Assembly (NCBI GenBank): GCA_030760725.1
Contig: JASWHV010000013.1
Span: 39,094,699 to 39,158,698 of the forward strand
Length of the DNA: 64,000 nt
Reading direction: 5' to 3'
DNA from: Neostapfia colusana
Lineage: Eukaryota > Streptophyta > Magnoliopsida > Poales > Poaceae
Positions 54,504-64,000 of the stretch are shown piece by piece. Under the pieces are notes generated by a model. That model had not been told where the DNA came from. It saw only the letters and a program-made list of their open reading frames with translations, and made no database searches. Position 1 is the first letter of the stretch. The number at the start of each line of letters is the position of its first letter. The position numbers and the translations under genes were made by a program.

Positions 54504-57500
54504 TATCACGCAGATACGGACGAGAAGCGGCGGGACCACTTTTACCAGGGGCTTAACCCGCTCCTGAAGGACAAGTTGGCAATGTTCAATCGCGGCAGCC
54601 TCAACGACATCTTTGATGCTGCGATTGTTCAGGAGGACTCCGGCAAGGAGTTGGCGGCGGCAGAGCGAAAGCGAAGCGCGCCGCAGAGCAGCGGAGAAGG
54701 AGACGGTCCTTCTCAGAAGTTTCGGATGGTGAATCGCCCACCATCAGGCCCACGCTGGCAGCCACCACAGCGGTCGATGCCGTTCCGCAGTCGGCCGTAC
54801 TCTTCACCGGCATTCCGGCCGGCACTGCCAGTACCACCGCAACAACAACAGCAGCAGCGGGCGATGCCGCGTGCGTTTGCACCTCCGCAACGCATGCCGG
54901 GCTTTCGTCCACCGAGTACTCCACCAGCAGCGGCCACATGTTACAAGTATGGTCGTCCAGGACACTTCACGAGCAGTTGCCCGGAGAGGCAAGGCGGCGG
55001 AGTGGCACCACAGTTTCCGGGGAGGAATCAACCCCGGAACCCTACTAATGCGCGGCGGGCAAACCCTAGGCCCGGCACTGTCCACCAGCTTGCCATTGAG
55101 GACGTGCCGGAAGGCGAGCCAATCCTTGCGGGTATGTTCCAACTCCACCAGCATCCCGCTATAGTACTGTTTGATTCAGGCGCCACGCATAATTTTATTA
55201 GCCAAGCTTTCATTGCTAAACACAGTTTGCCAATACTACCCACCGATAGTCCATATTTAATTTGTTCACCGGGTGGGAAGATTTCATCCAGCGTAATGGT
55301 CTCCAAAGCACCATTATGCTTAGCGGGTAGAGTGTACCCCACGTCTCTCATTATCTTAAAGGGACAGAAGGTCGATGTCATCCTAGGGATGTCATGGTTA
55401 ACCCGCCACGGCGCTGTTTTAGACACCGTCCTTCGAGTCGTGCACTTAAACTCAGAGGTGCACGGTTCTCACTCATTATTTCTGGACAGTCCAGAAATAA
55501 AACTTTCAAGTGTCTATCAGTCCACAACTATCAGATTGGAAGACATTCCAGTGATCCGGGAGTTTCCTGATGTATTCCCGGACGATTTGCCGGGGATGCC
55601 ACCTGATAGAGAGGTGGAGTTCAAGATTGAACTTACACCAGGAACCATGCCAATATCCCGAAGGCCGTACAAGATGGCGCCCAAGGAGTTGGCTGAACTG
55701 AAGACTCAGCTCACGGACCTTCTGGAGAAGGGTTTTATTAGGCCGAGCTCCTCGCCATGGGGCTGTTCGGCATTATTTGTCAAGAAGAAGGATGAGACGC
55801 TGCGGCTTTGCGTGGACTACCATCCATTAAATGCTGTAACCATCAAGAACAAGTACCCATTGCCATGGATCGACATGTTGTTTGATCAGTTGGTCGAAGC
55901 AAAGATCTTTTCCAAGATGGATTTAAGATCCGGGTACCATCAGATTAAGATAAGGGCTGAGGACATTCCGAAGACGGCTTTCTCGACGAGGTACGGACTT
56001 TATGAGTACCTGGTCATGTCCTTCGGCCTCACCAATGCTCCAGCTCACTTCATGTATTTAATGAACTCGGTGTTCATGCCGGAGCTGGACAAGTTTGTCG
56101 TGGTCTTCATCGACGACATCCTGGTATATTCCAAGTCGGAGGAAGATCACAAGAAACATCTGTGTATAGTCTTGCAACGGCTGCGGGATCACAAGTTATA
56201 CGCAAAATTCAGCAAATGCGAGTTTTGGATATCGCAAGTGCCTTTCCTCGGGCATATCATCTCAGCGGAGGGTATCGCTGTGGACCCGAGCAAGATCACG
56301 CAAGTGCTGAATTGGAAATCCCCGAGAACTGTTCATGAGGTACGGAGTTTCCTCGGACTCGCGGGATATTATCGGAGGTTCATTCCGAACTTCTCGAAGA
56401 TTGCCAAGCCAATGACAGAGATGCTGAAGAAGGCTACCAAATATGTTTGGAGTCCAGCATGTGAAGCAGCATTCAAGGCTTTAGTCAAGCACCTGACATC
56501 AGCACCGGTTTTGGCGCAGCCAGACACAACAAAACCGTTCGATGTGTACTGCGATGCATCCGGCATTGGGCTCGGATGTGTGCTGATGCAAGACCGAAGA
56601 GTGGTCGCGTATGGATCACGGCAGCTTAAGAACCATGAGCAAAATTATCCAACTCACGACTTGGAGCTCGCTGCTGTGGTACTTGCACTAAAAATGTGGA
56701 GGCACTACCTACTCGGTAACCTCGTACATTTGTATACCGACCACAAAAGCCTCAAGTACATTTTCACTCAGAAAGAGCTGAACATGAGGCAACGAAGATG
56801 GTTAGAACTGATAAAGGATTACGAGATAGAGATCCATTATCATCCGGGCAAGGCAAACGTTGTGGCAGATGCGCTGAGCCGCAAGTCACACGTCAATAAT
56901 CTGACCATCACACCATTGGAAGAGAGCGAACCACCACTCTATGTGATTCCACACGGAGCTCTCTACAACCTAGCTTTGATTCCCACCATCCGTGAAGAGA
57001 TAGTGGCAGCCCAGAAGAATAACAAGGGCATGTCACATTTGCGGAGACGTATAGACAGTGGGGAGTTGAAATGTTTCCGGAAGGACGGAGACGGCGTCCT
57101 ATGGTTCAAGGACCGGATTGTCGTACCCCGAAACCCAGAGTTACGGAAGAAAATCTTTGATGAGGCTCACTTATCAAAATTTTCTATTCACCCCGGCAGC
57201 AACAAAATGTATCAAGAACTCAGAAGAAAGTTTTGGTGGACACGGATGAAGCGAGAGACTGCAAAATACGTGTCCGAGTGTGATACATGTCGAAGGGTGA
57301 AGGCAGACCACATGCGGAAACCGGGACTGCTGCAACCACTGGGCATTCCTGCCTGGAAGTGGGAGGACGTGAGCATGGATTTCGTCGTCGGTTTACCCCC
57401 CACCTTACAGAAACATGATTCGGTGTGGGTGATCGTCGATCGGCTCACCAAAGTTGCCCATTTCATCCCGGTCAACACCAACTACAACGCCAAGAAGTAC

Positions 57501-58397
57501 GCTGAACTGTACATCTCACGGATCCTATGCTTATACGGCGTACCCCGTACCATCATATCGGACCGGGGCACTTTATTTGTGTCCCGTTTTTGGGAGCAGC
57601 TACACGCTGCCTTGGGGACGAAGCTGATCCGTAGTTCAGCCTACCACCCGCAGACGGATGGGCAAACGGAGCAGGTAAATCAGATTCTAGAAGACATGCT
57701 ACGAGCTTGCGCTATCGACCACGGCAAGAATTGGGATGATCACTTGCCGTTAGCCGAGTTCTCGTACAACAATGGGTACCAAGCCAGCATCAAGATGGCG
57801 CCCTACGAGGCGCTATACGGGAGAAAATACCGCACACCATTGAACTGGTGTGAGTCTGACGAAAGGGTTACCTTCGGGATTGACCTTGTCAACAACGCGG
57901 AAGAAAAGGTTCGACTAATTCAAGCGAACCTAAAAGCCGCTCAATCCCGTCAGAAACAGTATGCGGACCGGAGAAGGCGCCCATTACAATTCGAAGTTGA
58001 GGATCACGTATATCTACGGGTGTCTCCAATGAAGGGTGTAAATAGATTTGGGGTGAGGGGAAAGTTAGCACCCCGCTTCATCGGTCCATTCCAGATTACC
58101 GAAAGATGTGGATCGGTGGCATACCGGCTGAAATTACCAGAAGCACTTTCCGGTGTGCACGACGTCTTTCATATTTCCCAGCTGAGGAAGTGTCTCAAGC
58201 TATCAACTACCGTTCAGCTGGAAGACATTGAAGAACTGCAACCGGATCTCACCTATCGGGAGGAACCGGTGCAGATTATTGATGAAAAGGCCCGAACCAC
58301 ACGCAACCGTACGTTGTGGTTCTACAAGGTTCTATGGAGTAATCACTCCATGGACGAAGCGACATGGGAGAGCGCTCTTAAACTTCCTTCGCGCTAA
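54504..58397 (+). CDS. Z gag C-terminus and pol (protease, RT, RNase H, integrase, chromodomain)
   Basis: Same frame as gag. Zinc knuckle CYKYGRPGHFTSSC at 54939, second Cys replaced by Tyr. Protease: VLFDSGATHNFI at about 55167. RT: CVDYHPLNAVTIKN, SKMDLRSGYHQIKI, SFGLTNAPAHFMYLMN and VVFIDDILVYS (about 56103). RNase H: FDVYCDASGIGLGCVLMQ, YTDHKSLKYIFTQ, ADALSRK. Integrase finger: HPGSNKMYQELRRKFWW...CDTCRRVKADH. Core: SMDFVVGLP, IISDRGTLFVSRFW, HPQTDGQTEQVNQ. C-terminal: LSGVHDVFHISQLRKCL, then a chromodomain-like end with KVLWSNHSMDEATWE. The stop is at 58395-58397. All catalytic residues I can identify are present. Translation would need readthrough or a start downstream of the TAG. Confidence 0.92.
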   Translation, partial: YHADTDEKRRDHFYQGLNPLLKDKLAMFNRGSLNDIFDAAIVQEDSGKELAAAERKRSAPQSSGEGDGPSQKFRMVNRPPSGPRWQPPQRSMPFRSRPYSSPAFRPALPVPPQQQQQQRAMPRAFAPPQRMPGFRPPSTPPAAATCYKYGRPGHFTSSCPERQGGGVAPQFPGRNQPRNPTNARRANPRPGTVHQLAIEDVPEGEPILAGMFQLHQHPAIVLFDSGATHNFISQAFIAKHSLPILPTDSPYLICSPGGKISSSVMVSKAPLCLAGRVYPTSLIILKGQKVDVILGMSWLTRHGAVLDTVLRVVHLNSEVHGSHSLFLDSPEIKLSSVYQSTTIRLEDIPVIREFPDVFPDDLPGMPPDREVEFKIELTPGTMPISRRPYKMAPKELAELKTQLTDLLEKGFIRPSSSPWGCSALFVKKKDETLRLCVDYHPLNAVTIKNKYPLPWIDMLFDQLVEAKIFSKMDLRSGYHQIKIRAEDIPKTAFSTRYGLYEYLVMSFGLTNAPAHFMYLMNSVFMPELDKFVVVFIDDILVYSKSEEDHKKHLCIVLQRLRDHKLYAKFSKCEFWISQVPFLGHIISAEGIAVDPSKITQVLNWKSPRTVHEVRSFLGLAGYYRRFIPNFSKIAKPMTEMLKKATKYVWSPACEAAFKALVKHLTSAPVLAQPDTTKPFDVYCDASGIGLGCVLMQDRRVVAYGSRQLKNHEQNYPTHDLELAAVVLALKMWRHYLLGNLVHLYTDHKSLKYIFTQKELNMRQRRWLELIKDYEIEIHYHPGKANVVADALSRKSHVNNLTITPLEESEPPLYVIPHGALYNLALIPTIREEIVAAQKNNKGMSHLRRRIDSGELKCFRKDGDGVLWFKDRIVVPRNPELRKKIFDEAHLSKFSIHPGSNKMYQELRRKFWWTRMKRETAKYVSECDTCRRVKADHMRKPGLLQPLGIPAWKWEDVSMDFVVGLPPTLQKHDSVWVIVDRLTKVAHFIPVNTNYNAKKYAELYISRILCLYGVPRTIISDRGTLFVSRFWEQLHAALGTKLIRSSAYHPQTDGQTEQVNQILEDMLRACAIDHGKNWDDHLPLAEFSYNNGYQASIKMAPYEALYGRKYRTPLNWCESDERVTFGIDLVNNAEEKVRLIQANLKAAQSRQKQYADRRRRPLQFEVEDHVYLRVSPMKGVNRFGVRGKLAPRFIGPFQITERCGSVAYRLKLPEALSGVHDVFHISQLRKCLKLSTTVQLEDIEELQPDLTYREEPVQIIDEKARTTRNRTLWFYKVLWSNHSMDEATWESALKLPSR

Positions 58398-58500
58398 CTA
58401 CCCCGACTTTTTCACGTCGCATATCCGGTAATTTTCCACCGTCCTCTCTCTCATTTTCACCTTATAATCTCGGGACGAGATTCTTTTAAGGGGGGAGGAA
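58398..58500 (+). promoter_or_regulatory. Z 3' UTR and polypurine tract
   Basis: It carries CTCGGGACGAGATTC followed by AAGGGGGGAGGAA (58488-58500), immediately before the 3' LTR. Confidence 0.9.
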
Positions 58501-61051
58501 TGTAAGGGCCTCAGTTTTTGGACACCCATTTGCAGTGTTCATCACCACACCACACACCTCATTTGAGGAAGAATGATGAACACAAATGAAGAGCAAGTAA
58601 CAATTATCAACATGCTCATTAGAGAACAAACTCACACATTGCAAAAGTGGTATTTCCCACATGTGATATAGATGGGCTGGACATATGAAAACTCCTACAC
58701 TTTGCTAAGGATGTCCATGCCAAGTTTCACCCAAATTCAAAACCTTTTTGAGGTCAGTTTGGGTATAGTTAGGAAGAGGGCAGTTTGAAACCATATTCAA
58801 ATTCAAACTGTTTTTATCCAATGAATTTAAAAGTGGGGGGCATATTCTTACTCAGCACATTTTTGTGAGCTCACACACCAATTTTCACTCCATTTGGAGT
58901 TGATCTTGACATGAGCTAAGGGGGAGAAATTCAAACTTTATTTGAATTTCAAACTGAACTTGTGCTGAAATTCATTCAAACCAAACCTCATTTGAACTTT
59001 GATCAATTCAAATGGCCCATGGGTGAATAATTTGAATTGCCAAGGGTAGTATGGGGTTCACTGTTTACAACAGTGATTAGGAGTAAATTTCAGAGGTTAA
59101 AACTGGAGGTGGGACCCACATGTCAGCCACAGCTCAGATCAAACCGACTGAGACTTTTTCACTCGGGTCGCCGAGCCGCAGCGGTGATCGCCACCGAGGC
59201 CAGTCGCCGCGCCACCAGCTGCTTGCCCACGCGCGGGCATGAGGCGGTGCAGAGCCTTCTTAAGGCGCCTGCCCCCTCCTCGGCCGAGGCACTGTCGTTC
59301 TTCCCCGCAAGAACTCAGCGCCGGCCGAAAACTTCCGCAGCTCGGACTTGATCGGAGAACGCCGATCGCAGCTCCCTCCTTCCACTCCAGAGCCCCAGCA
59401 AGGTACTAGAGACCTTCCTCCATCCTCCCCGTTGCTAGAATTCGGTTGAAACCGAGTGATATCGGCTGTGCCGAAAGATCAAATCGGAACTTGGAACCGC
59501 CGCACCTCGGGCTCTTGTGGACAGCCCAACCAGGGCGTTGTCATGCCCAAGCCAAGGCACCCTTGGACGCGCGGGTGACTGGTGCTGCTCATCCCCGAGC
59601 CACAGCTCGAGTGGTTGCTCACCGGCGGCGAATTTCCACTTTTCCCCTTTCTGTGTACAGAACGACCTTCGGGTACGATTCTGTTTAATTCGTGCTCTAG
59701 AAAGGATTAGAGGGCCTAAGGCCGCTCTCACACGAGCTAGACACGGTAACGCACAAGTTGCCTTCACAACTCTGGGCCGGAGAACCTCTGTGCCCGGCGT
59801 AATTTGAGGTCTACTAATGGCGGAACGAACGGGCGGCATCGGGCGCACGGTGAGGACCTATTTCGGGCCTTCCCCGAGCTGCCTCGAGCTCATGTCGACC
59901 TTCTCTGAGGTCCATTGATGCTCCCCGACCGGTTTCCCAAGTAGCTGAGGTGCTAGAGAAGTCAGCCGACATGGCCGAAGTCATTCCGAGGTGGCGGCTC
60001 GTCGCCGACCATGCTCCGGCCGTTGTCATGAGCAGCTGACCCTCGGATCCTGTTCCCCGAGTAAAAGTAGGCAGGGGCGGCCAGGATCGAGAAGTTTGGA
60101 GCTGTACAGCAGCCGGCGGCGAGCTCTCCGGCGAGATCCCTCGGCGGCGGGGCGCGGGTGTCGCGAGGTTGAAGAAGGGGGTGGATCCCAGCTGTCAGCG
60201 GGAGATATTTTGAATCCGGATCCGGCTGCGGCCGGGATCCGGTGTGCTGGCGCGTAAAATCATTGTGGGCCGCGGTGTGCTGTCGCCTCGGCGTGCGACG
60301 CGTGTCCCCTGGGCCCACGCGCGAGTTTAAACTTTTCCCCGATTTTCAGATTTCCTTCAAACTTCAAATCCTTATAACTTTGGATAGAAAGCTCCAAATT
60401 GAGTGAACCAAATTTTTCTGGATTCAGCTCTCTGAGTACTTTCCAGAAAATCAAGTTTCACTTCAGGAAATTCCTTATTTCCCCAGAATTAATTCCTCAA
60501 AATTTAAACTGTTAGGAATTTTAACTGGAGAATCCTTTGGAGGAAAATCCTGAAATTTTGCTGAGATGTTCACCAAAATATCCTTGAACTACCATAAAAA
60601 TTTCAGATCCATTTGAGCTCATTTAATCCACCTAATGGTGTGATTAGTGAAACTGTTCCAGAGAAAATAGAAAATGTTCAGAAAACATTTTCAGAATTTT
60701 CTCTGAAATTGTTTAGCTCATATCTTTAGTTAGAGACTTCCAAATTAAGTGAGACCAAATCCATTAGAACCCTCTGAAAATCTAGTTTTCAGAAAGTCAT
60801 AGTTTGTTTCATGAAAATTCTTAGAACACCCTAAAAGCCTTTAATTAAAGTCAAGGACATAATTAATTGTGGAGGGCTCAATTGAGCTTTGCTGCAACTA
60901 AAACTTGACCAAGTCCCTGTTTAGGTTGTAACCAAGCCACAGTAATAGTTTCACAGTCATTAGGTCTGTCTAGCAAGGGTTATAGACTTCACAACTTCAA
61001 AGTTAATACAAATGCATTTAAATTGATACATATGTTTCTTATATCATGTAG

Positions 61052-61132
61052 TCGCTAAGGTCGAGGAGGAACCCGAAGTCCTAGACTTCGTTACTCCGGA
61101 GGAACAGCTAGCCTACGACCAAGAGCAGCAAG
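61052..61132 (+). other. Candidate LTR exon A (Z 3' LTR)
   Basis: 81 nt, open. Acceptor ATCATGTAG; donor CAAG/GCAAGC, closer to the GC-type consensus than the 5' LTR copy. The peptide end is AYDQEQQ. Confidence 0.5.
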
Positions 61133-62181
61133 GCAAGCTCCGGTTTGCATTAACCTTTTTACAAATTTTTATTGTTTTGAGCACATACTTGTCTCCCTTG
61201 TTCTGTGCATTAGAGTCTTGTTTGGAAATCCAGCTGCATAGCCAAGAAAACCATGGGTTGGGTTTAGGATTGCAAACCCCGTTAGCCACTGCATTGCTAG
61301 GATAGAGTAGGATTCGGTACAAGTCGAGTGGTTGGAACTACTCGCGAGAATAGGCTAGAGGCACATTGCTCGGGTAGAGATAGCACATGATACACATGGC
61401 AAGAAAATGAGACCGAGCGGAGAGTAAGGGCAGCAGGACTTTGGGGCCTGTGTGCTGTAGCTCCGCTTGTGTCGATTGAGGACCGAGCCGTGTGCGGGCC
61501 TGTTGAACAAGCTAGAACAGTACCGAAGACCTACCGGCTATATGGGAACCGGGAAACTGATGTAACTCGGGTAGCTGGTTATTGAGGCATTGCCCGTCGT
61601 TTAGAGGGTAGGTTGAGAGCTCGAGGTGTAAATCGGATGGCGGCACGGAGATGCGCGTGCAGAGACCTCTTTCTCGGGACGATGGGACCGGTTCAATATT
61701 TGGCTAACGGGTGAAAGGTAGTCGCGTACGGCGTCCGTGATGGTTGTTGTAGGCAACATCGAGTACGGGCGTACGTGACGGGTTGTTCGGGTAACCCTGC
61801 AGGTATAAATCGATTATAATCGCTGTCCCTCGCGGTCAGTGAGTACCACTTGTTCACTGTACCGTGACGTAGAAAGAACAGGCTAGTTACATGTTAAAAT
61901 GTTGCTAATTGAAAGCTGGACATTGATTGTTAATGATATGCTGTAGCTTAGAGCTAATTAAAGTTCTTTTCAACTTTGGGCAAAGTACATGAGAGAAATG
62001 CGTTTCTTGTTTGATTGCGGCTCTCTCATGTGCCTTAGCGTAAGGTTCTCCACAACCTGCTGCTAAAACTTGAAAGTAAGGTTCTACTAATTAGGCGAGT
62101 CCTTGCAAATGATTTTTACCTCATGCAACCCATTACCCTCATGTAGAAGTTCCATGTTTAGGTGAGACGGGTCAGACTTGC

Positions 62182-62197
62182 TGAGCCTTCGTGCTCA
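62182..62197 (+). promoter_or_regulatory. Conserved stem-loop before exon B (Z 3' LTR)
   Basis: TGAGC-CTTCGT-GCTCA, identical to the 5' LTR copy, in the same position relative to the acceptor. Confidence 0.55.
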
Positions 62198-62222
62198 CTG
62201 CTTGTGTTTGAAGCTTTTGCAG

Positions 62223-62311
62223 GGTTCTATGAGGAAGGGACTCCCGAAGAGGAGACGGAACCCCAGGAGGGGAACCCCGTCGAGTGGGAGTCGTGCACGC
62301 CGCAGAGTTAG
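62223..62311 (+). other. Candidate LTR exon B with stop (Z 3' LTR)
   Basis: 89 nt with the same acceptor, frame and TAG (62309-62311) as in the 5' LTR. Confidence 0.5.
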
Positions 62312-62547
62312 TTTGCGTGTGTGCTAGCAAGGACACGTTCGAGGGCTGAACGTGCACTTGATGCTTTGTCTACGCCCGCGAGTGTAGACTGAACTTATTT
62401 TGATGTAAACATGTTCATAAACTTGTTTATGTAATAAAACTTCCGCTTCCGCTTTGCACCTTTGACGTGTGTTATACGGTGCTGTGCAACGCAGCACCCC
62501 TCAGCGTGATCCTGGCTCAACAGGACAAATGGGGTCGTGTCAGTGCT

Positions 62548-62998
62548 ATGGTTAGCCTTTTCTTGAGCTCCTCAAAGCTTTCTTGGCACGCTGGGGTCCA
62601 TTGAAAGGCTTTTCCTTTCATTAGCAATTCCGTCATAGGTTTTGCTATCTTGGAGAAGTCCTTGATGAACCTTCGGTAGTATCCAGCCATCCCTAGAAAA
62701 CTCCGAATATCCCTCATGTTTTGCGGTTGGTTCCACTTCAGAACATCTCCCACTTTTCCGGGATCAACCGATACTCCTTCCTTGGAGATAATTCGGCCTA
62801 GGAACGATATCTCCTTTAGCCAAAATTGACACTTGCTGAGCTTGGCATACAATTGATGCTCTCGCAGCTTTTGCAATGTCAACCTCAAGTGTTCTTCATG
62901 TTCCTCCTTGCTTTTCAAATACACCATGATGTCGTCAATGAAAACCACAAAAAACTTGTCCATGTACTCCATGAAAACCTTGTTCGTGAAGTACATGA
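62548..62998 (-). pseudogene. X2 reverse transcriptase fragment
   Basis: The minus strand encodes NKVFMEYMDKFFVVFIDDIM (active-site Asp pair), EEEHEEHLRLTLQKLREHQL, FLGRIISKEGVSVDPGKVGD, then SFLGMAGYYRRFIKDFSKIA and FQWTPACQESFEELKKRLT. It is open throughout but cut by Z at the low end and by the C2 LTR at 62999, so the N-terminal RT lies outside the window. Confidence 0.87.
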
Positions 62999-64000
62999 TG
63001 TGAGACCTATGTGTCCTGAATACATTGGCAATTAGGATAAAAGTTAGCATTAACATTCAAAGTTTTGAATATTGCCAAAACATTCTTTTGTGGCAAGGTC
63101 CGACGCAAGGTCCGGAGCTTGTTTTTAGGGAGCTCCCGTGAAGTTCAACTCGTAGAACTGCAGCGTCTTGTTTTTGCTTTTAACTCGCAATGTTTCAAAC
63201 TTGCTTTATGGGAGGGTTTGCTTAGTATTAATTTGCTAAGTTTTTTGGTGTGTTTTGGTGGTTATGGCTGTTATCATTTGATATGGTTTGCAACAAGCTT
63301 ATGTGACGTGCTCATGTAAGGTGTTGTGGTTTTCGAACTAACGTGAGTCAAGTCGAGGACTTGTGCTCGAAAGAATTGGTTGTTTATTCATGTGCAGGTG
63401 TTGCTTGAGTTCAAGACATGGCTGGTGACGGGATCCTTGGACTAGTCTGAGGGAGGAGATGAGTTCCAACAACCAAGTTCGGGAGGAGCTGTGGTTGAGT
63501 TGATCGGGAGGTCGCGCAGCATGTTTGGATCAAGGGCAGTGCATATGAAGCTTGCGTGTACGTAGTTGGAAGGTGTTTGCATGTGTGCAAGGAGTGCATG
63601 GACGTGGCAACATTGTTCCAAGGCGTGATGAAGAGAAGTGGACGTAAAGAATTGGTCGGAAAGGTCCAACCGGCTGGATTGCGTACTCAGGCTGAGGCTG
63701 AGTCGGATATGGCTCAAATATGGAAGATTTGAGTTGGTTATGATAGAATTTCGTGCTAGGCACGAAGTTGAGTTGTTTTAGGAATGTTTAGGACGTTCCT
63801 AAGGTGTTTGGAAGTCTCACAATTACTTCTATCTGCGAATAGGAGAGTCCTGAGCAGTTATGGTAAGTTAGGATACGAGTCCAATTAGGAGTAGGAGTCC
63901 TAGATTGGATTGTTTAGCCTGAGGGCTGGCTATAAAAGCAAGGGAGGCCAGAGCTCTCGTGGGTAGAGAACTTTGGGCTGTTCCTATTGTGTTTCTATTG
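62999..64000 (+). mobile_element. Start of a second Copia LTR, C2
   Basis: TGTGAGACCTATGTG at 62999, same family as C1 but on the plus strand, inserted in X2 RT. The presumed left TSD is CATGA (62994-62998); the right one lies beyond the window. It retains the roughly 90-bp block lost from the C1 3' LTR. Whether a full element or a solo LTR follows cannot be seen. Confidence 0.88.

Larger units (their letters stand above)
47108..62542 (+). mobile_element. Young complete Ty3/Gypsy chromovirus Z inserted in X2
   Basis: 15,435 bp with two 4042-bp LTRs (47108-51149 and 58501-62542), TGTAAGGGCC...GGTCGTGTCA. The TSD GTGCT lies at 47103-47107 and 62543-62547. Internal order: PBS, long leader, ORF0, gag, protease, RT, RNase H, integrase, chromodomain-like end, PPT. 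By eye the LTRs differ at roughly 45-50 positions, about 1.2%, which suggests an insertion within the last several hundred thousand years at commonly used grass rates. It is the most intact element in the window. Confidence 0.95.
58501..62542 (+). repeat. Z 3' LTR
   Basis: 4042 bp, collinear with the 5' LTR. It contains exon A at 61052-61132, a stem-loop at 62182-62197, exon B at 62223-62311 and AATAAA at 62433-62438. It ends GGTCGTGTCA before the TSD GTGCT. Confidence 0.93.

Overview
The window is nuclear DNA from a plant, most likely a grass. This is inferred from chromodomain Ty3/Gypsy elements with very long, GC-rich LTRs, a large-gag Ty1/Copia family and dense nesting. I see no host gene. 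Essentially all 64 kb is LTR retrotransposon sequence, most of it dissectable from TG...CA ends, 5-bp target-site duplications (TSDs), primer-binding sites (PBS) matching initiator tRNA-Met, and polypurine tracts (PPT).

Layout. The oldest layer is a minus-strand Gypsy family, X. Two internal regions share one LTR: LTR (1-3345) - internal X1 (3346-30774, interrupted) - shared LTR (30775-45187) - internal X2 (45188 to beyond the window). X1 is interrupted by a complete minus-strand Copia element, C1 (5547-15173, TSD TCCTT), and by a complete plus-strand Gypsy element, Y (17044-29737, TSD GAAAC). X2 is interrupted by a complete plus-strand Gypsy element, Z (47108-62542, TSD GTGCT), and by the start of a second Copia LTR, C2 (62999 to the window end). 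The X LTRs hold LTRs of their own superfamily: S1 (32285-40461, TSD CCTGG; its partner occupies 1-1568), S2 inside S1 (32628-37578, TSD TCCAC), and an opposite-strand solo LTR, S3 (41818-44759, TSD GGTGT).

Coding content. X1 and X2 are eroded by stops and frameshifts. C1 has two in-frame stops in pol plus frameshifts. Y has one gag-pol frame with three in-frame stops. Z is the youngest and best preserved: its LTRs are both 4042 bp and differ at roughly 1%, and gag-pol is a 1508-codon frame broken by a single TAG. Y and Z also carry an extra ORF (ORF0) between the PBS and gag. Expected roles are the usual ones: gag forms the particle, protease processes it, reverse transcriptase/RNase H copies RNA to DNA, and integrase with its chromodomain inserts the copy.

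Most interesting signal. The 3-4 kb LTRs of X, Y and Z look like small spliced genes. Downstream of a TATA box each has an internal exon (A) of 69, 75, 81 or 84 nt, always a multiple of three and phase 1 at both ends. It is followed by a GC-type 5' splice site (GGCAAGT or a near match), an intron of about 1.1 kb, a conserved stem-loop, and a 3' acceptor leading in frame into a short acidic terminal exon (B) with a stop, then a poly(A) signal. I know of no name for such an LTR-encoded peptide. Other unusual structures are an array of about thirteen G-box (CACGTG) units in the X U3, a roughly 50-bp tandem repeat in the X1 leader that copies the PBS itself, splice acceptors abutting the gag and ORF0 start codons, and the same Cys-to-Tyr change in the gag zinc knuckle of both Y and Z.
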